Of a DNA stretch of 64,000 nucleotides, positions 25,357 to 33,309 are shown piece after piece. A program made the translations under genes and the position numbers. Under the pieces are notes generated by a model that was given only the letters and a program-made list of their open reading frames with translations, had not been told where the DNA came from and did no database searches. Source of the DNA: Actinomadura sp. J1-007 (GTDB taxonomy: Bacteria; Actinomycetota; Actinomycetes; Streptosporangiales; Streptosporangiaceae); NCBI RefSeq assembly GCF_009793335.1, contig NZ_WING01000001.1:6076001-6140000 (forward strand), in the 5' to 3' direction. The stretch's first letter is position 1; each line of letters opens with the position of its first letter.

Positions 25357-25962
25357 TCAGCCGAAGTCGACGTCCGCGCAGGAGTAGAACGCGTTGCCGG
25401 TGTCCGCGACGTCCCAGACGGCGAGGATCAGGTGGCGGCCCTGCTTGGCCGGCATCGTGCCCGGGTGGGACGGGTTGCTGCCGGGGCTCTTGCCGCCGTA
25501 GTCCCGCTGGAGGAACGGCGTGAGGTCGAGCTGGGCCCTGGTCAGGGGCGCCGACGGGTTCCAGCCGTCCTTGGTCACGAAGTAGCGGAACGACGAGGTG
25601 GAGTGGACGGCGGTGAGGCGCCAGCTGAACGTGTACGCCTGGCCGCCGGTCACCCGGGTGGCGGGCCACTGCCCGCCGCGCGGGTCGTCCAGCGGGGCCC
25701 AGCGGCCGTCGCCCGCGGCGCAGATCTTGCCGTCGGCGGGGCCGCGCGCGGGGAAGCCCTTCGGGCCTTCCACGCTCTGCGGCTCCCACTGGATGGCGCC
25801 GCAGTTCTTGACCTTGCCGGTGGCGCAGTTGGAGCTGCGGCTCACGGGCGAGGTGGTGTAGCCGTGGGACAGGGCGGGGCTCGCGAGCACCACCGGGATC
25901 CCGGCGGCCGTGACGGCGGTGGCGGCGGCGCCTACCGCGATCTTGAAGCTGGTCCTGGGCAT
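25357..25962 (-). CDS. secreted lytic polysaccharide monooxygenase (AA10, chitin-binding type)
   Basis: A 201-residue protein with a Sec or Tat-less signal peptide ending A-L-S just before H33-G-Y. The exposed N-terminal histidine after cleavage and H120 (T-A-V-H-S-T) form the copper histidine brace of AA10 enzymes; the C-terminal N-A-F-Y-S-C-A-D-V-D-F contains the axial aromatic residue. It would cleave chitin or cellulose oxidatively outside the cell. There is no additional carbohydrate-binding module. An ATAGGAA/TTCCTAT palindrome 83 nt upstream suggests substrate-dependent repression. It starts at ATG 25962. Confidence 0.93.
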   Translation of the reverse strand: MPRTSFKIAVGAAATAVTAAGIPVVLASPALSHGYTTSPVSRSSNCATGKVKNCGAIQWEPQSVEGPKGFPARGPADGKICAAGDGRWAPLDDPRGGQWPATRVTGGQAYTFSWRLTAVHSTSSFRYFVTKDGWNPSAPLTRAQLDLTPFLQRDYGGKSPGSNPSHPGTMPAKQGRHLILAVWDVADTGNAFYSCADVDFG

Positions 25963-26044
25963 ACGCGATCCTCCTGGCGGGGGGCCGGCGGGGAGACCGT
26001 GGGAGTCGGCAGCCGGTGCGGGTCGGGGAGCGTTTCCACTACTT

Positions 26045-26061
26045 ATAGGAAGCTTTCCTAT
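26045..26061 (-). promoter_or_regulatory. palindromic operator ATAGGAA-GCT-TTCCTAT upstream of LPMO
   Basis: A perfect 7-bp inverted repeat with 3-bp spacer in an otherwise GC-rich gap, 83 nt before the LPMO start. As I recall, TTAGGAAA-type palindromes occur upstream of actinomycete chitosanase and other secreted glycan-degrading enzymes and are bound by ROK-family repressors such as CsnR. The resemblance is by memory. The remaining gap to 26278 shows repeated ACCGGT segments (26106-26150) but no gene. Confidence 0.55.
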
Positions 26062-26278
26062 TTACTCGGAGGGTCGGCGATCCGGGGCCGCACGTCAAGC
26101 CCCGACCGGTTCGGACCGGTGCGTACCGGTACGGCGCACCCGGACCGGAGGGGGTGAACGGCTAGACCGGTGGCCGGATCCGGCCGCGCCCGCACCCGCG
26201 CTCCGGACCAGGGACGCCGCGGACGCCCCGTTCGTCCCCGTTACGATGACCGGCTCCGGCTAGGAAAGGCGCGAGATC

Positions 26279-26893
26279 TTGATCATCTTCGGCTGGCGGG
26301 TGGTGTTCTTCACCCTGACCAGGGGTGTCTTCCACTGCCCCGACTGCGGCGGGGACCGGGAGTACCGGCGGCGCTACGGACGCAACTTCTTCACCCTCTT
26401 CTTCATCCCCGTCCTCCCGCTCAACAAGACGGGCGGCGAGTTCGTCGAGTGCGAGACCTGCAAGGGCCGGTGGAACGTCGGCGTCCTGGAGGTCCCGACC
26501 AGCGCCCAGCTCGCGCACATGCCGGCGATGCTGCTGCGGATGGCGATCGCCCAGGTGCTGCGCTCGGGCGACTACACCAACGCGGCCGCGCGGGAACGGG
26601 CCGTCGGCGTGGTCCGGCAGGCCGGCGACGCCGCGTACGACCAGGCCGCCCTCGACGGTGACATGGGCCGCCCGTTCGACCAGGTCCGCGCCGAGATGGC
26701 CCACGCCGCGTCCGCCCTCGCCCCCGAGGCGCGCGAGCGGATCCTCAGCGCCGCCGCCGAGATCGCCCTCTCCGACGGCCCGCTCAGCGTCTCGGAGGAG
26801 GAGACCCTCTCCGCCGTCGGCGCCGACCTCCAGCTCACCCGCGTCCAGGTCACCGGCGTCGTCTCCATGGCCCGCCAGTCCTCCGGCCACTGA
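26279..26893 (+). CDS. zinc-ribbon and TerB-like domain protein
   Basis: A 204-residue protein. The N-terminus has a zinc ribbon with C-P-D-C (about residues 20-23) and C-E-T-C (about 58-61) around a hydrophobic F-F-T-L-F-F-I-P-V-L-P segment. The C-terminal 120 residues are helical and acidic with L-S-D-G-P-L-S-V-S-E-E-E, resembling TerB/DjlA-like domains. Function is unknown; membrane association is likely. The start is TTG 26279, supported by AGGAAAGG 9 nt upstream. Confidence 0.72.
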   Translation: MIIFGWRVVFFTLTRGVFHCPDCGGDREYRRRYGRNFFTLFFIPVLPLNKTGGEFVECETCKGRWNVGVLEVPTSAQLAHMPAMLLRMAIAQVLRSGDYTNAAARERAVGVVRQAGDAAYDQAALDGDMGRPFDQVRAEMAHAASALAPEARERILSAAAEIALSDGPLSVSEEETLSAVGADLQLTRVQVTGVVSMARQSSGH

Positions 26894-27008
26894 GGGCCCG
26901 GGGCCCGTCCGCGGGGCGGCCCAGGGGCCGGATCGCGGCGCGGGCGGGGCCTTCGGGGCGGGCCTTCGGGGTGGGCGGAGTCGCCCGCGCAGAGGCTTGC
27001 GGCTGCGC

Positions 27009-27104
27009 TACTCTTGATGTATGCCAATCCGGCTGCTTCCCGAACGGCCGCGTTGACGCGCTAGACGTCGACGTGGTGGCCCCTCCTGCGCGAGGGGCCG
27101 TTTC
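27009..27104 (+). promoter_or_regulatory. possible attenuator upstream of leuS
   Basis: TACTCT (27009-27014) fits a -10; six nt later a small open frame begins (27021-27056). A hairpin GGCCCCTC (27078-27085) / GAGGGGCC (27092-27099) with a 6-nt loop and trailing GTTTC resembles a terminator 53 nt before leuS. The short palindrome ACGTCGACGT (27066-27075) just before it could offer an alternative pairing. Peptide plus terminator before an aminoacyl-tRNA synthetase suggests ribosome-mediated attenuation. I found no T-box motif. Confidence 0.4.
27021..27056 (+). CDS. putative 11-residue leader peptide of leuS
   Basis: ATG 27021 encodes MPIRLLPERPR and stops at TGA 27054-27056. It has consecutive leucine codons CTG CTT; CTT is rare in this genome. 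The ATG is six nt after a -10-like hexamer, so the peptide could be read from a leaderless transcript. It is too short to prove coding potential. Confidence 0.3.
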   Translation: MPIRLLPERPR

Positions 27105-27156
27105 ATGTTCGGGGCGGCCCCCACGATCGTGCGATGGAAGACCGGAGTCTGGAAGC

Positions 27157-29625
27157 GTGAGCAGCGACGAGCAGTACGACCCGCGGGCGGTTCAGGACAA
27201 GTGGCAGGCCCGCTGGGCGGAGCTCGGCCCGTTCGAGGCCGCCGAGGGGGACGACGCCCGGGAGCGGCGCTACGCGCTCGACATGTTCCCCTACCCCTCG
27301 GGCGACCTGCACATGGGCCACGCCGAGGCGTTCGCGATCGGCGACGTCGTCGCGCGCTACTGGTTCCAGAAGGGCTTCAACGTCCTGCACCCGATCGGCT
27401 GGGACTCGTTCGGCCTGCCCGCCGAGAACGCCGCGATCAAGCACGGCACGCACCCCGCCGAGTGGACCTACGCCAACATCGAGACGCAGGCCGCGTCGTT
27501 CCACCGCTACGCCCCCTCGTTCGACTGGTCGCGGCGGCTGCACACCTCCGACCCGGAGTACTACCGCTGGACGCAGTGGCTGTTCCAGCGCTTCTACGAG
27601 CGCGGCCTGGCGTACCGCAAGGGCGGCCAGGTCAACTGGTGCCCGAACGACCAGACCGTCCTCGCCAACGAGCAGGTCGTCGGCGGCCACTGCGAGCGCT
27701 GCGGCGCCCTGGTCGAGAAGCGCGTGCTGACCCAGTGGTACTTCAAGATCACCGACTACGCCGACCGGCTGCTGGACGACATGGCGCAGCTGGAGGGCAA
27801 GTGGCCCGAGCGCGTCCTGCTCATGCAGCGCAACTGGATCGGCCGCTCCACCGGCGCCGACGTCGACTTCGTGATCGAGGGCCGCGACGAGCCCGTCACC
27901 GTCTACACCACCCGCCCCGACACGCTGTACGGCGCGACGTTCATGGTCGTCGCCGCCGACGCGCCGCTCGCCGAGGAGGTCTGCGCCCCCGGGCAGCGCG
28001 CCGCGTTCGAGGCGTACCGCGAGGAGGTGTCGCGCGAGAGCGAGATCGAGCGGCTGTCCACCGAGCGCGAGAAGACCGGCGTGTTCCTCGGCCGCTACGC
28101 GGTCAACCCGGTCAACGGCGAGCGGATCCCCGTCTGGGCGTCCGACTACGTCCTGGCCGAGTACGGGCACGGCGCGATCATGGCCGTCCCGGCGCACGAC
28201 CAGCGCGACCTGGACTTCGCGCTGAAGTTCGGGCTGCCCGTCCGGATCGTCGTCGAGACCGGCGAGGCCGACCCCGCCGAGACCGGCGCGGCCACCGCGG
28301 GCGACGGCCGGATCGTCAACTCCGGCCCGATCGACGGCCTGCCCAAGGCCGAGGCGATCACCCGGATCACCGAGATCCTCGCCGGCAAGGGCCTCGGCAA
28401 GCCCGCCGTCAACTTCCGCCTGCGCGACTGGCTGGTCTCGCGGCAGCGGTTCTGGGGCTGCCCGATCCCGATCGTCCACTGCGACGCGTGCGGCGAGGTC
28501 CCGGTCCCCGACGACCAGCTCCCGGTGACGCTGCCCGACAACCTGCGAGGCGCCGACCTCGCGCCGAAGGGCGAGTCGCCGCTGTCGGCGGCGTCCGACT
28601 GGGTCAACGTCGACTGCCCCAAGTGCGGCGGCCTCGCCAAGCGCGACACCGACACGATGGACACGTTCGTCGACTCGTCCTGGTACTACTTCCGCTACTG
28701 CTCGCCCGGCTACACCGGCGGCCCGTTCGACGTCGAACGGGTCCGCGAGTGGATGCCCGTCGACCAGTACACCGGCGGCGTCGAGCACGCGATCCTGCAC
28801 CTGCTCTACAGCCGGTTCTTCACCAAGGTCCTGCACGACATGGGCATGGTCGACTTCACCGAGCCGTTCACCCGGCTGCTCAACCAGGGCCAGGTGATCC
28901 TCAACGCCAAGGCCATGTCCAAGTCGACCGGCAACCTGGTCGACCTCGGCGAGCAGATCGCCGAGTTCGGCGTGGACGTCGTCCGCCTGGCGATGCTGTT
29001 CTCCGGCCCGCCCGAGGACGACATCGACTGGGCCGACGTGTCGCCGCACGGCATGTCCAAGTTCCTGTCGCGCGTGCACCGGATCGCGACGGAGGTGTCG
29101 TCCGCGCCGGGAGCCGACCCGTCCAAGGGCGACCCGGAGCTGCGCCGCGTCACCCACCGCACCGTCGCCGAGGCCACCACGCTCGTCGAGTCGCACCGCT
29201 TCAACGTCGCGATCGCGCGGCTGATGGAGCTGGTCACGGCCACCCGCAAGGCGATCGACTCGGGTCCCGGCGCGGCCGACCCGGCCGTCCGCGAGGCCGC
29301 CGAGACCATCGCGGTCGTCCTGTCCCTGTTCGCCCCGTACACCGCGGACGAGGCGTGGGAGCTGCTGGGCCGCACCGCCCCGGTCACCCGCGCCGGCTGG
29401 CCGTCCGCCGACCCGGCCCTGCTCGTCCAGGAGTCGGTGACGTGCGTCGTCCAGGTGGCGGGCAAGGTCCGCGACCGCCTGGAGGTCGCGCCGGACATCG
29501 GCGCCGACGAGCTGGAACGCCTCGCGCTCGCCTCCGCCAAGATCACCGAGGCCCTGGCCGGGGCGTCGGTCCAGCGCGTCATCGTCCGCGCCCCCAAGAT
29601 CGTCAACATCGTCCCCGCCCGCTGA
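27157..29625 (+). CDS. leuS: leucyl-tRNA synthetase
   Basis: A class I aminoacyl-tRNA synthetase of 822 residues. The HIGH-type motif is H-M-G-H at about 52-55 (F-P-Y-P-S-G-D-L-H-M-G-H) and the KMSKS-type motif A-M-S-K-S-T-G near 586. Zinc-type cysteines (W-C-P-N-D ... H-C-E-R-C-G) are around 160-185, and an editing domain contains T-T-R-P-D-T-L-Y-G-A-T. It charges tRNA-Leu and removes misactivated amino acids. The GTG at 27157 gives the usual N-terminus MSSDEQYDPRAVQDKWQARW; no homology precedes it. A strong hairpin follows. Confidence 0.96.
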   Translation: MSSDEQYDPRAVQDKWQARWAELGPFEAAEGDDARERRYALDMFPYPSGDLHMGHAEAFAIGDVVARYWFQKGFNVLHPIGWDSFGLPAENAAIKHGTHPAEWTYANIETQAASFHRYAPSFDWSRRLHTSDPEYYRWTQWLFQRFYERGLAYRKGGQVNWCPNDQTVLANEQVVGGHCERCGALVEKRVLTQWYFKITDYADRLLDDMAQLEGKWPERVLLMQRNWIGRSTGADVDFVIEGRDEPVTVYTTRPDTLYGATFMVVAADAPLAEEVCAPGQRAAFEAYREEVSRESEIERLSTEREKTGVFLGRYAVNPVNGERIPVWASDYVLAEYGHGAIMAVPAHDQRDLDFALKFGLPVRIVVETGEADPAETGAATAGDGRIVNSGPIDGLPKAEAITRITEILAGKGLGKPAVNFRLRDWLVSRQRFWGCPIPIVHCDACGEVPVPDDQLPVTLPDNLRGADLAPKGESPLSAASDWVNVDCPKCGGLAKRDTDTMDTFVDSSWYYFRYCSPGYTGGPFDVERVREWMPVDQYTGGVEHAILHLLYSRFFTKVLHDMGMVDFTEPFTRLLNQGQVILNAKAMSKSTGNLVDLGEQIAEFGVDVVRLAMLFSGPPEDDIDWADVSPHGMSKFLSRVHRIATEVSSAPGADPSKGDPELRRVTHRTVAEATTLVESHRFNVAIARLMELVTATRKAIDSGPGAADPAVREAAETIAVVLSLFAPYTADEAWELLGRTAPVTRAGWPSADPALLVQESVTCVVQVAGKVRDRLEVAPDIGADELERLALASAKITEALAGASVQRVIVRAPKIVNIVPAR

Positions 29626-29645
29626 CCCGGCCCCTGCGCCGCGCA

Positions 29646-29680
29646 GGGCCCCGCACGCGAACGACCTGCGTGCGGGGCCC
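29646..29680 (+). terminator. leuS terminator hairpin
   Basis: GGGCCCCGCACGC (29646-29658) pairs perfectly with GCGTGCGGGGCCC (29668-29680) around a 9-nt loop, 20 nt after the leuS stop. Confidence 0.75.
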
Positions 29681-29772
29681 TCGCGTTCCCCCGGTCCGCG
29701 CCGCGGTCGGGAGGCCCGCGCGTGATCGCGCGGTGCGGGCGGCGGGCGCTCGACGTCCGCCCGGCCGCCGAT

Positions 29773-29803
29773 TTGACCTCAAGTTCGGTCGAGGTCTCAT
29801 GAT
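29773..29803 (+). promoter_or_regulatory. SoxR/MerR-type promoter before monooxygenase-DsbA pair
   Basis: TTGACC (29773-29778) and CATGAT (29798-29803) are 19 bp apart, the long spacer characteristic of MerR-family targets. The spacer carries ACCTCAAG ... CGAGGT (29776-29795), an imperfect dyad close to the SoxR box pattern (CCTCAAG-N-CTTGAGG). SoxR in Streptomyces controls a small regulon including monooxygenase-like genes, which fits the downstream gene. No soxR is in this window. Confidence 0.6.
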
Positions 29804-29835
29804 CGTGCTCGACATCGTCGAACGGGGAGCACGGC

Positions 29836-30198
29836 ATGGGCAGTGAGCGGCACTTCTACTCGATCATCGACTACACGGTGGACGGCCCGGAGACGGCGGA
29901 CGAGCTCGTGGACGCGTTCGCCGACATCCAGGAGCGGTGGGTCCGCTTCTATCCCGGCTACGTCTCGTCCACGTTCCTGGTGAACGTCGACGGCACGCGC
30001 GTCTACAACCTCGTCCGCTGGGCGAGCGAGGCCGACTACCGGCACTTCGAGGAGGTCTCCGACACCGAGGGGCGGGTGGCGGCCATCGGCGCCGCCCTGG
30101 GCGGCCTGCGCGGCGAGGCCGAGGCCCGCATGACCGAGACGCCCCGCTACCGCGTCGCGCGCGAGATCACGCCCGGCCCGCGCAAGGACGCGCCGTGA
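29836..30198 (+). CDS. antibiotic biosynthesis monooxygenase (ABM)-like protein
   Basis: A 120-residue ferredoxin-like alpha/beta barrel candidate: strand H-F-Y-S-I-I-D-Y-T-V, helix containing A-D-I-Q-E-R-W, strand Y-V-S-S-T-F-L-V-N-V-D-G-T, and Y-N-L-V-R-W-A-S-E-A-D-Y-R-H-F, the usual W-x-S-x-x-x-Y-x-x-F pattern of ABM dimers. Such cofactor-free proteins oxidise quinone-like aromatics. Its promoter looks SoxR-like and its stop overlaps the next start (GTGA), so the pair is co-translated, pointing to redox or quinone stress. Confidence 0.75.
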   Translation: MGSERHFYSIIDYTVDGPETADELVDAFADIQERWVRFYPGYVSSTFLVNVDGTRVYNLVRWASEADYRHFEEVSDTEGRVAAIGAALGGLRGEAEARMTETPRYRVAREITPGPRKDAP

Positions 30199-30830
30199 GC
30201 GCCGTGCGGCTGGAGGTGTACGCGGACATCCTGTGCCCGTGGTGCTACATCGGCGAGCGCCGCCTCGCCGCGGCCCTCGCGGGCTTCGCGGACCGCGACC
30301 GGGTGGAGGTCGTCCGGCGGTCGTTCGAGCTGGCCCCGGACGCGGGCACGGCGCCCGGACCCACGGCGGCCGAGGCCATGCGGGAATGGCACGGCGACCG
30401 CGCCGCCGAACGCGCCGCGCGCATCCGCGCCCTCGGCGCCGCCGAGGGCCTCGACCTGCGCCTGGACGTCGCGCGACCGGTCAGCACGTTCGACGCGCAC
30501 CGCCTGCGGCACCTCGCCACCGAACGGGGCGTGGGCGACGCGATGATGGAACGCCTCCTGCGCGCGTACCACACCGAGGGCCTCAACATCGCCGACCGCG
30601 CCGTCCTCACCCGGCTGGGCGTCGCGACCGGCCTGGACGAGCCCGATGTGGCCGCGACCCTCTCCGGCGACCGCTACGCCGCCGAGGTCAGAGCGGACGA
30701 ACGGCGCGCGGCCGAACACGGCGTCACGGGCGTCCCGTCCCTGCTCATCGCGGGCGGCCCCCCGTTCCCGGGCGTCCAGTCACCCGCCGCTCTCCGCGAC
30801 CACCTGAACACAGCCCTCAACCACCCCTGA
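30195..30830 (+). CDS. DsbA-family oxidoreductase, FrnE-like
   Basis: A 211-residue thioredoxin-fold protein with C14-P-W-C17 followed by Y-I-G, and the cis-proline loop G-V-T-G-V-P-S near residue 180. FrnE-type proteins are cytoplasmic dithiol-disulfide isomerases, some linked to polyketide clusters or oxidative-stress tolerance. The GTG start at 30195 overlaps the TGA of the ABM gene. The 297-nt gap after it is GC-rich without a gene. Confidence 0.88.
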   Translation: MSAVRLEVYADILCPWCYIGERRLAAALAGFADRDRVEVVRRSFELAPDAGTAPGPTAAEAMREWHGDRAAERAARIRALGAAEGLDLRLDVARPVSTFDAHRLRHLATERGVGDAMMERLLRAYHTEGLNIADRAVLTRLGVATGLDEPDVAATLSGDRYAAEVRADERRAAEHGVTGVPSLLIAGGPPFPGVQSPAALRDHLNTALNHP

Positions 30831-31127
30831 CCCCAGAGCCGTACCCGCGCCGACCGCGCCGCGCCGCGCGAGGGCGAGCCGATGTCCGCCCGCGCCGAGG
30901 ACGACCCCGGACCCGCGCCGGGATGGAGCCGCGCTTGCGCCCCGCGGCGTGGGGGCGGCTAGCGTTCGCACGGGTCGGTCCGGGTGGATCCACGCGCGCG
31001 TCGCGTGCGGGCCGGCCGGACGTGGGCCGGGCGGCGGACGGGGGCGCCGACGTTCGCCGTCGCGAACGGGGCGGGCGGAGGCGGGGAGGCGGGCCGTCCG
31101 GCGCGGGGTGCCGCGCCGGACGGGGGG

Positions 31128-31825
31128 TCACATCTTGCGGAGGACCGCCACGACGCGGCCCAGCACCGACGCCTCGTCACCGGGGATCGGCTCGTACGCC
31201 GCGTTCTGCGGCATCAGCCAGATGTGGCCGTCGCGGCGCTTGAAGGTCTTCACCGTCGCCTCGCCGTCGATCATGGCGGCGACGATGTCGCCCTGCTCGG
31301 CGACCGGCTGCTGCCGGACGACCACCCAGTCGCCGTCGGCGATGGCGGCCTCGATCATCGAGTCACCGGTCACCTTCAGCAGGAAGTGCGTGCCCTCGCC
31401 GACGAGCTGCTTCGGCAGGGTGAACACGTCCTCCACCGCCTCCTCGGCGAGGATCGGCCCGCCGGCGGCGATCCGGCCGACGAGCGGCACGTACGCGGGC
31501 GCGGGGCGGGTCGAGGTCTCCTGGCCGTTGGCCACCTCGAACGAATCCGGCTCGGTGCGCACCGGCGTCGCCCCGGGACCCGAACCTCCACCGCGCGCGG
31601 GCGGTTGGGGTCGCGGCGGAGGAAACCCTTGCGCTGCAACGCCCGGAGCTGGTGGGACACGCTGGAAGTGCTGGTCAGACCGACGGCCTCTCCGATCTCC
31701 CGCATCGACGGCGGGTAACCGCGGCGCTGGACCGAGTCGCGGATCACTTCGAGGACCATGCGCTGCCGCTGGGTCAGGCCGGTCTCGTCCATCGGCCCGT
31801 CGGGCAACTCCCGGACCTTGCTCAT
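31128..31825 (-). CDS. lexA: LexA repressor, split by an apparent one-base deletion
   Basis: ATG 31825 (AGGAGG 9 nt upstream) starts the winged-helix half: L-T-Q-R-Q-R-M-V-L-E-V-I, P-P-S-M-R-E-I-G-E-A-V-G-L-T-S-T-S-S-V-S-H. It runs to V-E-V-R near 31583. The peptidase half follows in another frame: P-V-R-T-E-P-D-S-F-E, cleavage site R-I-A-A-G-G-P-I, catalytic Ser in T-G-D-S-M, Lys in A-T-V-K-T-F, stop at 31128. Adding one G to the GGG near 31580 joins them as a normal 232-residue LexA. LexA represses SOS genes until RecA-stimulated self-cleavage. The true genome is probably intact, but if real the break would abolish SOS control. Confidence 0.88.
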
Positions 31826-31897
31826 CGCTGGTCGCCTCCTGGGCGCTTCGATCCGTCACTCCTTGTCATGGAACGTTATCGCGTCCGAGCTGGATGA

Positions 31898-31913
31898 TCA
31901 AACAATTGTTCGA
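31898..31913. promoter_or_regulatory. SOS box 1 (lexA autoregulation)
   Basis: TCAAACAATTGTTCGA matches the actinobacterial LexA box TCGAAC-N4-GTTCGA with one mismatch and lies 73 nt before the lexA start in the lexA/LysM divergent region. Confidence 0.85.
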
Positions 31914-31969
31914 AGAAGGTGCTCGCATTTCGGCGGGGGTCTGAGGTAGAACATCGTACACACGTTCGA

Positions 31970-31985
31970 TCGAAAACTCGTTCGA
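31970..31985. promoter_or_regulatory. SOS box 2 (LysM gene)
   Basis: TCGAAAACTCGTTCGA, one mismatch to the LexA consensus, is nearer the LysM gene (40 nt before its start). Two boxes in one divergon indicate that both genes are LexA targets. Confidence 0.85.
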
Positions 31986-32024
31986 AGATCAACGAACGTT
32001 CGGCTGATGGCGAGGAGGGCCGGC

Positions 32025-32954
32025 ATGTCGGGTTCGCCCCACCGGGGGAATGCGAAGGCGAACGGACCGCGACCGGAGCCGAGGCCGCGGCTGCGCCTGA
32101 TCGAGGGCGGCGCCCGATCCGAGCCCGACCCGCCGACGCCACGCAGAGCGACCGGCGATGGGGCCGACGGCCCACACCCGTCCTCCCGGTCCGCCGCCCG
32201 ACGCGGCGCCCAGGAGAACGCCTCTCGCGCACGGCATCCCGCGGCCCGCCGCCCCTCGCCCGGGACCGACTGCCGGGGAGCCGCCCGGCCGTTCCGCGAC
32301 GATCGCCCGCTCGCCGTCCGGCCTGATGCCGCGACACGCCGGGTGAGTACTGGGGAATCGGTGGTGAGCGATGTTCCGGCGCGGCGTGGGGCGCGGAGGG
32401 CGGAGGAGGATGCTCGTCCGGTGCGGCAGGGGCGTCCGGCCGTAGGTACGAGCGGGCAGCCGGTCGCGAGCGCGGCGGCTCGTTCGGCCGAACGCTCTGC
32501 TGTGCGTCCGGCGGCGCGTTCAGTTGTGCGCGCGGGCGCGCGTCCGGCTGGGCGCTCGGCGGCGCGCCAGGCGGCGCGTCCGGGCACGCGTGCGGCGGTG
32601 CGTCCGGGCACGCCTTCGGTGGCGCGGCCGGGGGCGCGTTCGGTGGGGCGGGGTGGGGTTCGGTTGACTCGGCGGGGACGGGTCGCGGTGGTCTCGTTCG
32701 TGGCGAGTGTGTTGCTGGTGGGGTTGTGGTTGACAGTGGGGAACGGGGCGCTGGCCGGGGCCGGTGGTTCGGAGGGGAGTCGGGGGGCGGGGGAGTCGGT
32801 GGTGGTCGGGCCGGGTGAGACACTGTGGGAGATCGCCGCCGGTCTGGACGCGGAGGGGGATCCGCGGGTGATGGTCCAGCGGATCATCGACCTCAACGGG
32901 CTCGGGGGAGCGGTCGTCCAGCCCGGACAGCGGCTCCGGCTGCCCGCGCGGTGA
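32025..32954 (+). CDS. LysM-domain membrane protein, SOS-controlled division-inhibitor candidate
   Basis: A 309-residue protein. The first two thirds are arginine/alanine-rich and disordered, with 4-residue repeats (A-A-R-P-, G-A-R-S-). A single membrane helix (V-A-V-V-S-F-V-A-S-V-L-L-V-G-L-W-L) is near residue 225, then a C-terminal LysM domain (V-G-P-G-E-T-L-W-E-I-A, ending G-Q-R-L-R-L-P). A short LysM protein divergent from lexA is the classic position of YneA/Rv2719c/DivS-like SOS division suppressors; the long basic N-terminus is unusual. ATG 32025 has AGGAGG 7 nt upstream; ATG 32007 is less likely. Confidence 0.8.
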   Translation: MSGSPHRGNAKANGPRPEPRPRLRLIEGGARSEPDPPTPRRATGDGADGPHPSSRSAARRGAQENASRARHPAARRPSPGTDCRGAARPFRDDRPLAVRPDAATRRVSTGESVVSDVPARRGARRAEEDARPVRQGRPAVGTSGQPVASAAARSAERSAVRPAARSVVRAGARPAGRSAARQAARPGTRAAVRPGTPSVARPGARSVGRGGVRLTRRGRVAVVSFVASVLLVGLWLTVGNGALAGAGGSEGSRGAGESVVVGPGETLWEIAAGLDAEGDPRVMVQRIIDLNGLGGAVVQPGQRLRLPAR

Positions 32955-33205
32955 GGCCCCGCGCCGACGCGTCCGTCGGGGCGGGGGCGGAGCCGTAGTC
33001 GGGGGCGCGGCGGGGTGCGCGGGCCGGGTGCGCGCGGTGATCGTTCCGAGGCGCGGCGGGGTGCGGTGAGGTGCGACGTCGCAGCTCAGAGTGACCGGCG
33101 CGGGGCGACACGCCCGGGCGGAACGCGAGAGGTCCGATGTGACCAGGGTCTACGCGTGAGGCGTCCGGTCCAGGTTGCGAACGCCTCCCCAGCCCCTTAC
33201 GGTTG

Positions 33206-33261
33206 ACCACAACATCTAGTAGTCACATGGATGTCATTAACCACAAGTTGTGTTCTTGTGG
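33206..33261. promoter_or_regulatory. tandem NrdR boxes before nrdRJ
   Basis: ACCACAACATCTAGTAGT (33206-33223) and CCACAAGTTGTGTT (33241-33254, inside a CCACAA/TTGTGG repeat to 33261) resemble paired NrdR boxes, about 33 bp centre to centre, near three helix turns. NrdR binds such pairs to repress ribonucleotide reductase operons, so autoregulation of nrdRJ is expected. The rest of the 32955-33309 gap is GC-rich with no gene and no B12-riboswitch signature that I can see. Confidence 0.65.
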
Positions 33262-33309
33262 CAATGATCTATCCGCGTGGCGCGGTGCCGTCAGGGTGAG
33301 GAGGGACGT

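Noticed and set aside
27000..27156. T-box riboswitch before leuS
   Set aside because: I could not find a T-box core or specifier-loop arrangement; the peptide plus hairpin fits better.
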